NCBI RefSeq assembly: GCF_004923295.1
Contig: NZ_CP039634.1
Location: 744,001 to 808,000 of the forward strand
Reading direction: 5' to 3'
Source: Azospirillum sp. TSH100
Lineage (GTDB): Bacteria > Pseudomonadota > Alphaproteobacteria > Azospirillales > Azospirillaceae
Length of the DNA stretch: 64,000 bases
Under the pieces are notes generated by a model that did no database searches, had not been told where the DNA came from, and worked only from the letters and a program-made list of their open reading frames with translations. A program made the position numbers and the translations under genes. Positions within the stretch are counted from its first letter, which is position 1, and the number at the start of each line of letters is the position of its first letter. Below are positions 52,483-61,213 of the stretch, piece by piece.

Positions 52483-54339
52483 TCAATGGTTCAGGCGGAA
52501 ATGATGGGCGATAAGCTCCTTGAAGCTCTTCACCAGGGACAGGCAGTCCTTGAACTGGTCGCGGTCGAGCTTGCCCAGCCGGTCGGGGTGGACGAGGTTG
52601 TCGATCGCCAGTTCCGTCCCCTCCTCCGCCCCGTCGTTTTCGTCGGGCAGATCGACACGCGCATTCAGGCGGATGGTCGACAGGATGGTGAAGGCCTCCA
52701 CCAGATCGGCGGCCATCTTGCGGTCCAGCGCCCCCAATTCGGCCAGCACCTGGATGCGCTCCACCGTGTTGGTCTCCGCCCGGCGCTTTTCCAGCGCCAG
52801 CGCCCGCACGCCATGGACGATGGGGAAGATGCCGGCCTTCTTGATGTCTACCGCCTCCGCCCGGCGCCGCTCGAACAGGGCGGCGAACAGGCCGCTCGGC
52901 GTGTCGAAGGACAGGGCCGGGCGGGCGAACTGGGTGAAGAACATCTGGTTGTCCTGCAACCGGCCCAACAGATAGTCCTTCGCCTCGGCCAGCAGCGTGG
53001 CGTCGCCAGCCACCGGGGCGGCGTCGTAGAAGATGGCGAGGTTCATCTGCGCCGCCTCGTCCGGGCGGTGGATCCAGTTGAACAGCGAGTCCTTGTAGCC
53101 GGCGAGCGGCCGGGTCCAGTCCGGGTTCGACACCATGATGTTGCCGGGACAGGGCGGATAGCCGAACTCCACCAGATGGCGGGTGAAGTCGGCGACGATC
53201 CCAGGCAGATCGGGGCAGTCGAAGCCGTCACGCAGGATCAGGCCGTTGTCCTGGTCGGTCTTCAGCAGCTGTTCGCCGCGCCCCTCGCTTCCCATGACGA
53301 TCAGGCAGCTGTTGGCCAGCAACTCCGGCGGAGCCAGCAGTTCGAACAACTTGCGGAAGATGCGGCGGTTCAGCTCCGTCACCAGATCGGCGATGAAGGA
53401 GACCTTCACCCCGGTGGCATGCAGGGTACGGATCAGCTCGACGACGGAGCGGCTGGCCCGGCGCAGGTCGGCGGGGTCGGTAGCATGCTCCACCTGCAGG
53501 CCGATGACCTGGGAGTGGTTGGACAGAACCGCCAGCAGGTCGCTTTGCCCCAACAGCCCGACGATGGCGCCGTTCTCCGTCACCACCACCCGGCGCACCG
53601 CATGCTTGGTCATCAGCACCAGCGCGTTGAACAGCAGGTCGTCGCGGTCCAGCGTCAGCAGGCCGTAGCGGGCGAGCGGCCCCACTGGCTCGCTCACCGG
53701 CCGGCCGTCCAGCACCACGAGGTCGCGCAGGTCGGTGCCGGTCAAGATGCCGACCGCTCCATCCTCCCCGCGCACCAGCACGCTGCTGGCGCGGTTCTGC
53801 CGCATTGCTTCCGCCGCGTCGCGCAGGCTGGCAGTGGCATCGACGAACAGCGGCGGGTGCAGATAGGCTTGGCGGATGCGCGCCATGGTCAGCGCCGCCA
53901 TCTCGCGATTGGAACGCAAGGCCGCGAGATCGCGCATGCGCTGGGCGAAATCGCCGATGATGGCGGCGCCGAATTGCGGGTTCTCCACCGCCAGCGCTTC
54001 GAGTGCGGCACGTGGGATCAGGTGGCAGGCGCAGTCTTCCGCTGCGACGAAGCGTCGGGCAATGGTTCCCCCTGTGTTGCCAGCTGCGCCATACAGTGCC
54101 TGGAGGCCGAAGCGGTCGCCTGGGCCGTGGACCGCCGCCACCTCGCTGCCGCGGCGTTCCTGCACGGTGCCGCGCAGAACGACGAACAGGGCGTCGGTCG
54201 GCTCCTCCCGCGACAGCAGGACGGCGTCACGCGGGTAGAGCGCGATGTCGAGCGCTCCGGCCAGCGCCGCCCGCTGGACGTCCGTCAGCAGGTCGAAGGG
54301 AGGCTGGCCGAAATCGAAGTCCGGGGAGGCGGTCGGCAT
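52483..54339 (-). CDS. cNMP-binding, twin-CBS, DUF294 nucleotidyltransferase-like signalling protein
   Basis: The protein is about 618 residues. A cyclic-nucleotide-binding domain comes first (FDLLTDVQRAALAGALDIAL; LFVVLRGTVQERRG), then two CBS repeats (VDATASLRDAAEAMRQNRAS; HAVRRVVVTENGAIVGLLGQ), then a nucleotidyltransferase-like DUF294 domain with MGSEGRGEQLLKTDQDNGLI and a helical C-terminal part. This architecture is known next to acetate-uptake genes in proteobacteria, where it is thought to tie carbon/energy state to transport. Start ATG 54339 or 54351. A strong terminator separates it from actP. Confidence 0.9.
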   Translation of the reverse strand: MPTASPDFDFGQPPFDLLTDVQRAALAGALDIALYPRDAVLLSREEPTDALFVVLRGTVQERRGSEVAAVHGPGDRFGLQALYGAAGNTGGTIARRFVAAEDCACHLIPRAALEALAVENPQFGAAIIGDFAQRMRDLAALRSNREMAALTMARIRQAYLHPPLFVDATASLRDAAEAMRQNRASSVLVRGEDGAVGILTGTDLRDLVVLDGRPVSEPVGPLARYGLLTLDRDDLLFNALVLMTKHAVRRVVVTENGAIVGLLGQSDLLAVLSNHSQVIGLQVEHATDPADLRRASRSVVELIRTLHATGVKVSFIADLVTELNRRIFRKLFELLAPPELLANSCLIVMGSEGRGEQLLKTDQDNGLILRDGFDCPDLPGIVADFTRHLVEFGYPPCPGNIMVSNPDWTRPLAGYKDSLFNWIHRPDEAAQMNLAIFYDAAPVAGDATLLAEAKDYLLGRLQDNQMFFTQFARPALSFDTPSGLFAALFERRRAEAVDIKKAGIFPIVHGVRALALEKRRAETNTVERIQVLAELGALDRKMAADLVEAFTILSTIRLNARVDLPDENDGAEEGTELAIDNLVHPDRLGKLDRDQFKDCLSLVKSFKELIAHHFRLNH

Positions 54340-54400
54340 CGCATGCTGCACGGGCAGGCTCCGTCACGGGAGGGCGGGGCATCAGGACTGACAGGCATAA

Positions 54401-54435
54401 AAAAGCGCCTCCGGACCGGATCCGGAGGCGCTTTT
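54401..54435. terminator. Strong terminator downstream of actP
   Basis: Perfect 15-base arms aaaagcgcctccgga (54401-54415) and tccggaggcgctttt (54421-54435) enclose a 5-base loop, with A/T tails on each side. For the leftward actP transcript it ends in a U-run, and it lies only 60 bases before the next leftward start. Confidence 0.9.
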
Positions 54436-54607
54436 CAGGATACACCCGCCGGGCCTGACGCCGGAAGCGGGTGCGACATTTGGCGGCGTGGTTCGGTCAC
54501 CGCACGGGCTTGAGCCTTCCCCGAAGGGGGGGAAGGGATGCGGTGCGAGACGCGATCCCTTCTGTTCTTCTTCTTGCTCCGCCCGCTTACCCGGTTCGGC
54601 AGGGCGC

Positions 54608-56329
54608 TTAGTGGGCGGAGGCACCCTCGGCACCCAGGCCGGTCTGGGACCGGATGTACTGGGCTTCGAAGTCCTTGCGCTCCTTCTGGGCCTGCGCGCT
54701 GTTGTCGGTGATCGAGAAGAACCAGATGCCGACGAAGGACAGGGTGATCGAGAAGAGGCCCGGGTTGTCGTACGGGAAGATGGCGGCCGGGTTGCCCAGC
54801 ACGGCCTTCCACACGGTCGGTCCCAGAACCAGCAGGACGATCGCCGAGATCAGGCCCAGGCCGCCGCCCAGAACCGCACCACGGGTGGTCATCTTGCCCC
54901 AGAACATCGACATCAGCAGGATCGGGAAGTTGGCCGAGGCGGCGATGACGAAGGCCAGACCGACCATGAAGGCGACGTTCTGGTTCTCGAAGGCGATGCC
55001 CAGGACGATCGACAGGATGCCGATGACGACGGTGGTGATCTTCGACACGCGGATTTCGTCGGCCTCGTTGGCGCGGCCCTTGGCGAAGACCGAGGCGTAG
55101 AGGTCATGGGAGACCGCCGAGGCGCCGGCCAGCGTCAGACCCGCGACCACCGCCAGGATGGTGGCGAAGGCGACCGCCGAGATGAAGCCGTAGAACAGGT
55201 CGCCGCCGACCGCATGGGCGGTGTGGATGGCCGCCATGTTGGTGCCGCCGATGACGTTGGCGATCACCGCCTTGGCGCCGGCCGCCGGGGCCGCCGTCAG
55301 GAAGGGATAGGCGCCGGTGGCGTCGGGGGCCAGGATCATCAGGATGGCGCCGAAGCCGATGATGAAGGTCAGGATGTAGAAATAGCCGATGAAGCCGGTG
55401 GCGTAGAAGACCGACTTGCGGGCTTCCTTGGCGTCGGCGACGGTGAAGAAGCGCATCAGGATGTGCGGTAGGCCGGCGGTGCCGAACATCAGCGCCATGC
55501 CGAGCGAGATCGCCGAGACCGGATCGGTGACCAAGGCACCCGGCGACATGATCGCCAGTCCCTTCGGGTGCGCCTCGACGGCGGCCTTGAACATCGCCTC
55601 GGGGCTGAAACCGAACTTGGCCAGGATCATGAAGGCCATGAAGGAGGCGCCGGACAGCAGCATCACCGCCTTGATGATCTGCACCCAGGTGGTCGCCAGC
55701 ATGCCGCCGAAGGTCACGTAGCCGATCATCAGCACGCCGACGATGATGACGGCGACCATGTAGTCGAGACCGAACAGCAGCTGGATCAGCTTGCCGGCGC
55801 CGACCATCTGGGCGATCAGGTAGAAGGTGACGGTCGCCAGCGAGCCGCAGGCCGACAGCGAACGGATCGGCGTCTGCTGGAAGCGGTAGGAGGCGACGTC
55901 GGCGAAGGTGTATTTGCCGAGGTTGCGCAGCCGCTCGGCGACCAGGAACAGCACGATCGGCCAGCCGACCAGCCAGCCCACCGAATAGATCAGGCCGTCG
56001 AAGCCCGAGGCGTAGACCAGGCCGGCGATGCCCAGGAAGGACGCGGCCGACATGTAGTCGCCGGCGATGGCGAGGCCGTTCTGGAAGCCGGTGATGCCGC
56101 CGCCGGCGGCGTAGAAGTCCTTGGCCGACTTGGTGCGGCGGGCCGCCCAGTAGGTGATGCCCAACGTGAACAGCACGAAGGCCAGGAACATCAGGATGGC
56201 CGACCAGTTGGTCGCCTGCTTCTGCACGGCGCCGCCGATGGCGTCGGCCAGGACCGTGGTCGGAACCAGCGCGCCGGCGGCTGCCGCCGCAGCGGCGACC
56301 GAAGCGGCAAGACGGGTGTTGGCGCGCAT
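54608..56329 (-). CDS. actP: Cation/acetate symporter ActP
   Basis: The protein is 573 residues with about 13 membrane helices of the solute:sodium symporter (SSS) family. It begins with a signal-like segment and has [59 protein letters not shown] and [15 protein letters not shown], as in ActP. Substrates include acetate, glycolate and propionate. The start overlaps the stop of the DUF485 gene (TGATG), so the two are translated together. The C-terminal end has a short soluble tail. Confidence 0.95.
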   Translation of the reverse strand: MRANTRLAASVAAAAAAAGALVPTTVLADAIGGAVQKQATNWSAILMFLAFVLFTLGITYWAARRTKSAKDFYAAGGGITGFQNGLAIAGDYMSAASFLGIAGLVYASGFDGLIYSVGWLVGWPIVLFLVAERLRNLGKYTFADVASYRFQQTPIRSLSACGSLATVTFYLIAQMVGAGKLIQLLFGLDYMVAVIIVGVLMIGYVTFGGMLATTWVQIIKAVMLLSGASFMAFMILAKFGFSPEAMFKAAVEAHPKGLAIMSPGALVTDPVSAISLGMALMFGTAGLPHILMRFFTVADAKEARKSVFYATGFIGYFYILTFIIGFGAILMILAPDATGAYPFLTAAPAAGAKAVIANVIGGTNMAAIHTAHAVGGDLFYGFISAVAFATILAVVAGLTLAGASAVSHDLYASVFAKGRANEADEIRVSKITTVVIGILSIVLGIAFENQNVAFMVGLAFVIAASANFPILLMSMFWGKMTTRGAVLGGGLGLISAIVLLVLGPTVWKAVLGNPAAIFPYDNPGLFSITLSFVGIWFFSITDNSAQAQKERKDFEAQYIRSQTGLGAEGASAH

Positions 56330-56631
56330 CACTTCGACTCCTCCAGAATCTGGCGGTTCAGCTCGTCGAACTCGCCGTTCGCCCGATGCACGTAGATGCC
56401 GGTCAGGATGAAGGCGGACACGATGGTGAAGACGCCGATGGGAATGCCCCAGGTCGTGACGCCGGAACCGATCGGCGTGCCCAGGAACGACTTCCCGAAC
56501 GCCACCAGCAGGATGAAACCGAAATAAATGACCAGCATGGCGATCGACAAAGTCCAGGCGAAGGCGGACCGTTTCGCCACCAGTTCCTGGAACTTTGGAT
56601 TGTTCACAATCCTTTGTGCGCTTTGACTCAT
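56329..56631 (-). CDS. DUF485 membrane protein, partner of ActP
   Basis: The 100-residue protein has two membrane helices and the family pattern: [60 protein letters not shown] and [23 protein letters not shown]485 (YjcH) is nearly always encoded just before actP and may help its assembly or control. The start follows GAGGGGACG. It overlaps actP. Confidence 0.93.
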   Translation of the reverse strand: MSQSAQRIVNNPKFQELVAKRSAFAWTLSIAMLVIYFGFILLVAFGKSFLGTPIGSGVTTWGIPIGVFTIVSAFILTGIYVHRANGEFDELNRQILEESK

Positions 56632-56881
56632 GTGCGTCCCCTCATCGAGTGCCGGCAATTTTCGGCGATCCAGCAAGAGCGGGTCTTCCGGACCAGCGGG
56701 CATTTGCCGTCCGGGCGGTCGCGTCCGGGTTTCTCCCCGTAATTCGTACGCCCTTGACCTGCCCAATTGTTTGATACAGATCATTGTTGGAAGCACCCCC
56801 TACCTTGGTCGATGGGGCGGGCGCCGGCGCGGGGGAAGGCCCCCGAAAAGCAAGCCTGGGCAAGGCTGTAGCGGGATACAG

Positions 56882-56913
56882 GAAAGGCGCCCCCGTTGCC
56901 GGGCGCGCCTTTC
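56882..56913 (-). terminator. Hairpin downstream of the DUF1178 gene
   Basis: Arms gaaaggcgc (56882-56890) and gcgcctttc (56905-56913) are perfect, with further imperfect pairing inside. On the minus strand the hairpin is followed by cttt-type sequence. It lies 73 bases past the DUF1178 stop. Confidence 0.5.
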
Positions 56914-56985
56914 AAACAGTCAGCTTTTCAGATGGTTTCGGTAGGAATCAGTGGCTCCGCCGCCCCATACGCGGCCGCCCCGCCC

Positions 56986-57567
56986 TTAGGAGTCGGTGCG
57001 CGGAATCCAGGGGATGCGGTGAAATGTCACACCCTCCTCGTTGAGTTCGGCGACTTCCTCGTCCGATGCCTCGCCATAGATGCCGCGCGGATCGGTCTCG
57101 CCGTAATGGATGCGCCGCGCCTCCTCGGCGAAGCGGTCGCCGACATAGTCGCAGTTCTTCTCCACACTGCGCCGCACCTCGGTCAGCTGCCGCATCACCT
57201 CCGCAACCGCCTCGCGCTGGGCGTCGTTCAGGCTGGGCGGCAGGGCAGCGACGACGTCGACGGCGTTCGGCAGCGGGGCGGGTGCCGGGATCGGCACTGG
57301 CAAGGTAGTAGGCACGGCGCTGGCGGGAGCCGCCGGCAGCGCCGGGACGTTTGCCGCCACGGCTTCGGCCTGTTCGCGGGCGCGGTCGGCGGCCTTGGCG
57401 ACGCCCTTGGCGATGCGCGGGGCCATCGGCGCCTTGCCGACCACCGTGTCGCCGCAGATCGGACAGGCGATCTGATGCGCCGCCGCCTGTTCGTCATAGG
57501 TGGCACCGTTGCGGAACCACGCTTCGAACTGGTGGTCGGCCGAGCATCTCAACGCGAAGAGGATCAT
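56986..57567 (-). CDS. DUF1178 protein
   Basis: The 193-residue protein starts MILFALRCSADHQFEAWFRN, has CPICGDTVVGKAPMAPRIAK, an Ala/Pro-rich linker, and a C-terminal helical domain (AEVMRQLTEVRRSVEKNCDY; ETDPRGIYGEASDEEVAELN; EGVTFHRIPWIPRTD). The Cys/His-rich start (RCSADH, CPICG) should bind zinc. It is a member of the DUF1178 family, often encoded near the grxC/nitrilase genes in alphaproteobacteria; here it lies 5 kb away from them. Function unknown. Confidence 0.9.
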   Translation of the reverse strand: MILFALRCSADHQFEAWFRNGATYDEQAAAHQIACPICGDTVVGKAPMAPRIAKGVAKAADRAREQAEAVAANVPALPAAPASAVPTTLPVPIPAPAPLPNAVDVVAALPPSLNDAQREAVAEVMRQLTEVRRSVEKNCDYVGDRFAEEARRIHYGETDPRGIYGEASDEEVAELNEEGVTFHRIPWIPRTDS

Positions 57568-57769
57568 ATCCCCACAAGCCCCAAACTAACCCGCAGCAGG
57601 ACGGACAGGCCCGGACGCGCCGGTCCGGGTTGCGGCGCGACTCGGAAATCGCCCTAATTCAGCACGGCCGGGCCGCGCCGTCAAACGCCGCACGGACCAT
57701 ACGCCGGTACCTCCTGTGATATCGTTCCGGCGGCCCTCGGAGAAAAGTTTGGACAAGGAAAATCCAGCC

Positions 57770-58330
57770 ATGCCGACACCGCACCCGCTCTCGCCGCCGT
57801 CTCCCTGGGTGGAGCGATTCGCCCCGCTGGTGCAAGCGGGCGGCCGGGTCCTCGACCTCGCCTGCGGCGGCGGGCGGCATCTGCGGCTGTTCCGGCGGCG
57901 CGGCCACCCGGTGGTGGGGCTGGACCGTGACCTCGGCGGCGTTGCCGACCTGGAGGACAAGGCCGGCGTCACCCTGATCCAGGCCGACCTGGAGAGCAGC
58001 AACTCGGGTATTTCCCCCAACTCCCTGCCGGTTGATGGCCATTTCGCCGGGATCGTCGTCACCAACTACCTGTACCGCCCGCTTTTCCCTGCCATCCTGG
58101 CAGCGCTGGAGCCCGGCGGCATGCTGATCTACGAGACCTTCGCCGACGGCAACGCCCGGTTCGGCCGCCCCTCCTCCCCCGACTTCCTTCTGCGCCGGGG
58201 TGAGTTGCTGGAGGCGGTGCACGGCAGGCTTCAGGTGGTGGCTTTCGAGCAGGGCGAGATAGCGACGCCCAAGCCCGCGGTGGTCCAGCGCATTTGCGCC
58301 GTCGCCGGGGACGATCCGCTGCCGCTCTGA
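57770..58330 (+). CDS. Class I SAM-dependent methyltransferase (TehB/Tam-like, small)
   Basis: The 186-residue protein has the Rossmann motif RVLDLACGGGRHLRLFRRRG, VVGLDRDLGG, and LEPGGMLIYETFADGN. The length and the ETFA motif resemble the small tellurite-resistance-like or DUF43-type methylases. The substrate is unknown. The ATG at 57770 (AAGGAAAA upstream) is chosen over an earlier start at 57716. It is convergent with the SpoU gene. Confidence 0.85.
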   Translation: MPTPHPLSPPSPWVERFAPLVQAGGRVLDLACGGGRHLRLFRRRGHPVVGLDRDLGGVADLEDKAGVTLIQADLESSNSGISPNSLPVDGHFAGIVVTNYLYRPLFPAILAALEPGGMLIYETFADGNARFGRPSSPDFLLRRGELLEAVHGRLQVVAFEQGEIATPKPAVVQRICAVAGDDPLPL

Positions 58331-58343
58331 GGCATCCTCGTCC

Positions 58344-58928
58344 TTACTCGTCGCTGCCGCCCTCGACCGGCTTCTGCTCGCCGCGGATGCGGCGGCGGCG
58401 GTCCTCCTTGCGCATGATCTGCTTGCCATGCTTGTGCTGCGCCGGCCCTTCCAGCGGGCCGCCGGGACGCACCGGACGCTCGGCGAAGCGGCCGAGCGAG
58501 ATCATGCGGTCGTACATCACCAGCGCCCCGGCGACGCCGACATTGATGCAGAAGGACATCGGGATCTTCACCACATGGTCGCAGCGCGCCAGCAGGGCGG
58601 GCGACAGGCTGTCGCGCTCCGGCCCCAGCACATAGGCGGCACGCGACGGGTGGCGGAAGCTGGGCAATTCCACCGCGTCGTCGGTCAGCTCCACCCCGAC
58701 CAGCATGCAGTCCCTGGGCAAGGTGAAGTCGGCCACCCGCTCGTGGATGTAGAGCGGCAGGTGCAGCGTGGCGCCCGAGGTGTCGACCAGCTTCGTCTCG
58801 CGCAAGTCCGGTTCCGGATCGATGGCGAAGAAGAAGGAGGCGCCGAAGGCATGGGCGGTGCGCATCAGGTTGCCGACATTCCCCGGCTTGCTGATCCGCT
58901 CCACCCCAATTCCGAAATAGCCACGCAT
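58344..58928 (-). CDS. SpoU/TrmH-family RNA 2'-O-methyltransferase
   Basis: The 194-residue protein has the trefoil-knot SPOUT motifs: motif 1 near the start (PGNVGNLMRTAHAFGASFFF), motif 2 in AYVLGPERDSLSPALLARCD, and motif 3 in VKIPMSFCINVGVAGALVMY, with DR following. It methylates the ribose of a tRNA or rRNA residue; the target is unknown. The C-terminal tail is basic, which suits RNA binding. It is divergent from the asparaginase gene. Confidence 0.9.
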   Translation of the reverse strand: MRGYFGIGVERISKPGNVGNLMRTAHAFGASFFFAIDPEPDLRETKLVDTSGATLHLPLYIHERVADFTLPRDCMLVGVELTDDAVELPSFRHPSRAAYVLGPERDSLSPALLARCDHVVKIPMSFCINVGVAGALVMYDRMISLGRFAERPVRPGGPLEGPAQHKHGKQIMRKEDRRRRIRGEQKPVEGGSDE

Positions 58929-59007
58929 GAAGAACCCGCTGTTCCAGGTAAGGATAGGACCGGGCGGGAGCTTGCCGCCGCCGCCCGCCCGAGGCAAGCT
59001 TGCCCGC

Positions 59008-60126
59008 ATGAGCCCGAACCATACTGACGACCATTCGACCTGCTGCGGTGGCGATCACCACCACGGCCATGCGCATCATCCGACTGCGGAGGGGCATGCC
59101 GACCTGTCCGGCCCGGCGGAAAGCCCGATCAACGTCGAGGTGACGCGCGGCAGTCTGGTGGAGTCGGTCCACCGCGCCCGCGCCTGCATCGTCGATGCCG
59201 GCGGCCATGTGCTGGCGCGCTGGGGCGACATCAACGCGCCGGTCTATCCACGCTCCGCCATCAAGTCGCTCCAGGCGATACCACTGGTGGAAAGCGGCGC
59301 GCTCGACGCCTTCGGGCTGGGGGACGAGGAGCTGGCGCTCGCCTGCTCCTCCCACAATGGCGAGGCGCGGCATACGGAACTGGCACGATCCTGGGCCGGG
59401 CGGGTCGGGCTGACGCTCGACGATTACGAATGCGGCGCGCAGATCCCCTATGATCCGGCCACCGCCGAGGAACTGGTCCGCCGCGGCGAGACGCCGACCG
59501 CCTTCCACAACAACTGTTCCGGCAAGCACAGCGGCTTCCTGACCACGGCAAAGCACAGGGGCGAGCGGCTGAAGGGCTATGTCCGCTACGAACACCCGGT
59601 GCAGCAGCGCATCCTGGGCGTGATGGAGCAGATGACCGGCCAGGATCTGTTCGGCGCGCCCTGGGGCGTGGACGGCTGTTCCATCCCCACCATCGGCATC
59701 CCGCTGGGCGCCATCGCCTATGCCATGGCCCGCATCGCCGATCCGGTCGACCTGCCCGACGCGCGGGCCGAGGCCGTCACCCGCATCGCCGCCGCCTGGG
59801 GCAAGCACCCCTTCCTGATCGGCGGCACCGGCACCTTCGACACCGCGCTGATGGAGGCGGCCGGCGGCGCCGTGCTGGTCAAGGGCGGGGCCGAAGGCGT
59901 CGGCTGCGCCGTGATCCCGGAGCAGGGCATCGGCATCGCGCTGAAGATCGAGGATGGCGCCCCCCGCGCCCGCGAGGTGGCGCTGGCCGCCCTGATCCGG
60001 ACGACCCAGGCGCTGACCGAGGCGCAATGGGCGCGCGTGCCGCAACTGCTGACCCCCCCGCTGCTGAACCGCGCCGGCACGCGGGTGGGCGAGGTGCGGC
60101 CGGCGGCGGGGTGGCCTTCCGCCTAA
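59008..60126 (+). CDS. L-asparaginase of the Rhizobium (ReAV, class 3) type
   Basis: The 372-residue protein belongs to the L-asparaginase II (PF06089) group. Visible active-site residues match the ReAV enzyme: Ser83 and Lys86 in YPRSAIKSLQ, and the zinc ligands Cys170, Lys173 (NNCSGKHSG) and Cys224 (GVDGCSIPT). The distances between these match ReAV (48, 51, 135, 138, 189) with a constant shift of 35. The extra 35 N-terminal residues are rich in His, Cys and Asp (THTDDHSTCCGGDHHHGHAH). The enzyme makes aspartate and ammonia from asparagine. The ATG at 59008 is preferred over 58927. Confidence 0.92.
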   Translation: MSPNHTDDHSTCCGGDHHHGHAHHPTAEGHADLSGPAESPINVEVTRGSLVESVHRARACIVDAGGHVLARWGDINAPVYPRSAIKSLQAIPLVESGALDAFGLGDEELALACSSHNGEARHTELARSWAGRVGLTLDDYECGAQIPYDPATAEELVRRGETPTAFHNNCSGKHSGFLTTAKHRGERLKGYVRYEHPVQQRILGVMEQMTGQDLFGAPWGVDGCSIPTIGIPLGAIAYAMARIADPVDLPDARAEAVTRIAAAWGKHPFLIGGTGTFDTALMEAAGGAVLVKGGAEGVGCAVIPEQGIGIALKIEDGAPRAREVALAALIRTTQALTEAQWARVPQLLTPPLLNRAGTRVGEVRPAAGWPSA

Positions 60127-60188
60127 CTCCGCAAGCGCGATCAAGCGGCTGCCGGCTAGCATCGGCGGGACTGGAGGATGTCACCCCC

Positions 60189-61118
60189 ATGACCAACGAC
60201 AGGACCCACGGCAGCATCCCCGCCGGCTCATCGGCAGCTTGGCCCGTGCCTTGTTCCGCCGTTGCGGCCAAGCCCGGCACGCGGTTCGATTACGGCGACC
60301 GGATCGAACGGGTGGTGGCTTTCATCGCCGCCCATCTCGACGATCCACTCGACCTCGACCGGCTGGCGGAGGTCGCCTGCTTCTCGCCCTACCATTTCCA
60401 CCGCGTCTATCGGGCGATCACCGGAGAGACGGCGGCGGAGACCCTGCGCCGGCTGCGCCTGCACCGGGCGGCGGGCGATCTGGTGCGCGACAGCATCGCC
60501 ATGCCGGCCATCGCCCGGCGGGCGGGCTATGGCAGCGTCGAGGCCTTCACCCGCGCCTTCGGGCAAAGCTACGGCGTGACGCCGGCCGCCTACCGCAAGC
60601 GCGGGCGGCTCAATCCTCCAGTCCCGACCACTCATCGAACGGAGGACAGCATGCACGAGGTCGAAATCCGCGATCTTCCCGCCTATCGCATCGTCGGGCT
60701 GCCGCACAGCGGCCCCTACATGACCATCGGCACCAGCTTCGACCGGCTCTTCGCCTGGGCGTCCAAGCAAGGGCTGACCGGCCAGGGCAACCGCAGCTTC
60801 GCCATCTATTACGACGATCCAGACTCGGTGAAACCGGAGGAGTTGCGCTCCTTCGCCGGGCTGATGCTGGACCGGGACATGGTGAAGGACGGGATTATGC
60901 GCATTGCCGACATCCCCCGCGGCCGTCATGCCGTGGTCCGGCACCAGGGCCCCTATGCCGAACTGGGCGCGGTCTATCGCTGGATTTATGGGGAATGGCT
61001 GCCCAACAGCGGCCACACACCGGGAGATGCTCCCTGCTACGAGGAATATCTCAACAACCCGCGGGCCTTGCCGCCGGCCGAGTGGCTGACGGAGATATGC
61101 GTTCCCCTGGCCGGCTGA
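60189..61118 (+). CDS. AraC-family regulator with GyrI-like ligand domain
   Basis: The 309-residue protein has an N-terminal AraC DNA-binding domain (AFIAAHLDDPLDLDRLAEVA; FSPYHFHRVYRAITGETAAE; IARRAGYGSVEAFTRAFGQS) and a C-terminal GyrI/SbmC-like effector domain (HEVEIRDLPAYRIVGLPHSG; GRHAVVRHQGPYAELGAVYR; PCYEEYLNNP). This layout matches the Rob/SoxS-like regulators that sense hydrophobic compounds. A leader of about 30 residues precedes the HTH. Its targets are not known. The start follows GGAGGATG. Confidence 0.93.
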   Translation: MTNDRTHGSIPAGSSAAWPVPCSAVAAKPGTRFDYGDRIERVVAFIAAHLDDPLDLDRLAEVACFSPYHFHRVYRAITGETAAETLRRLRLHRAAGDLVRDSIAMPAIARRAGYGSVEAFTRAFGQSYGVTPAAYRKRGRLNPPVPTTHRTEDSMHEVEIRDLPAYRIVGLPHSGPYMTIGTSFDRLFAWASKQGLTGQGNRSFAIYYDDPDSVKPEELRSFAGLMLDRDMVKDGIMRIADIPRGRHAVVRHQGPYAELGAVYRWIYGEWLPNSGHTPGDAPCYEEYLNNPRALPPAEWLTEICVPLAG

Positions 61119-61213
61119 ACCCCGACAGGAGGATGGGTACCATCCGGCAGGTGCGATGCGGGCGGGCGCGGTGCTATGGTCGCCGCGCCCATTTTCCCCG
61201 TTGAGCGGTTCCC

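Noticed and set aside
52486..54513. A 675-codon open frame antisense to the cNMP/CBS/DUF294 gene
   Set aside because: No recognisable domain and no ribosome-binding site; the opposite strand is clearly coding.
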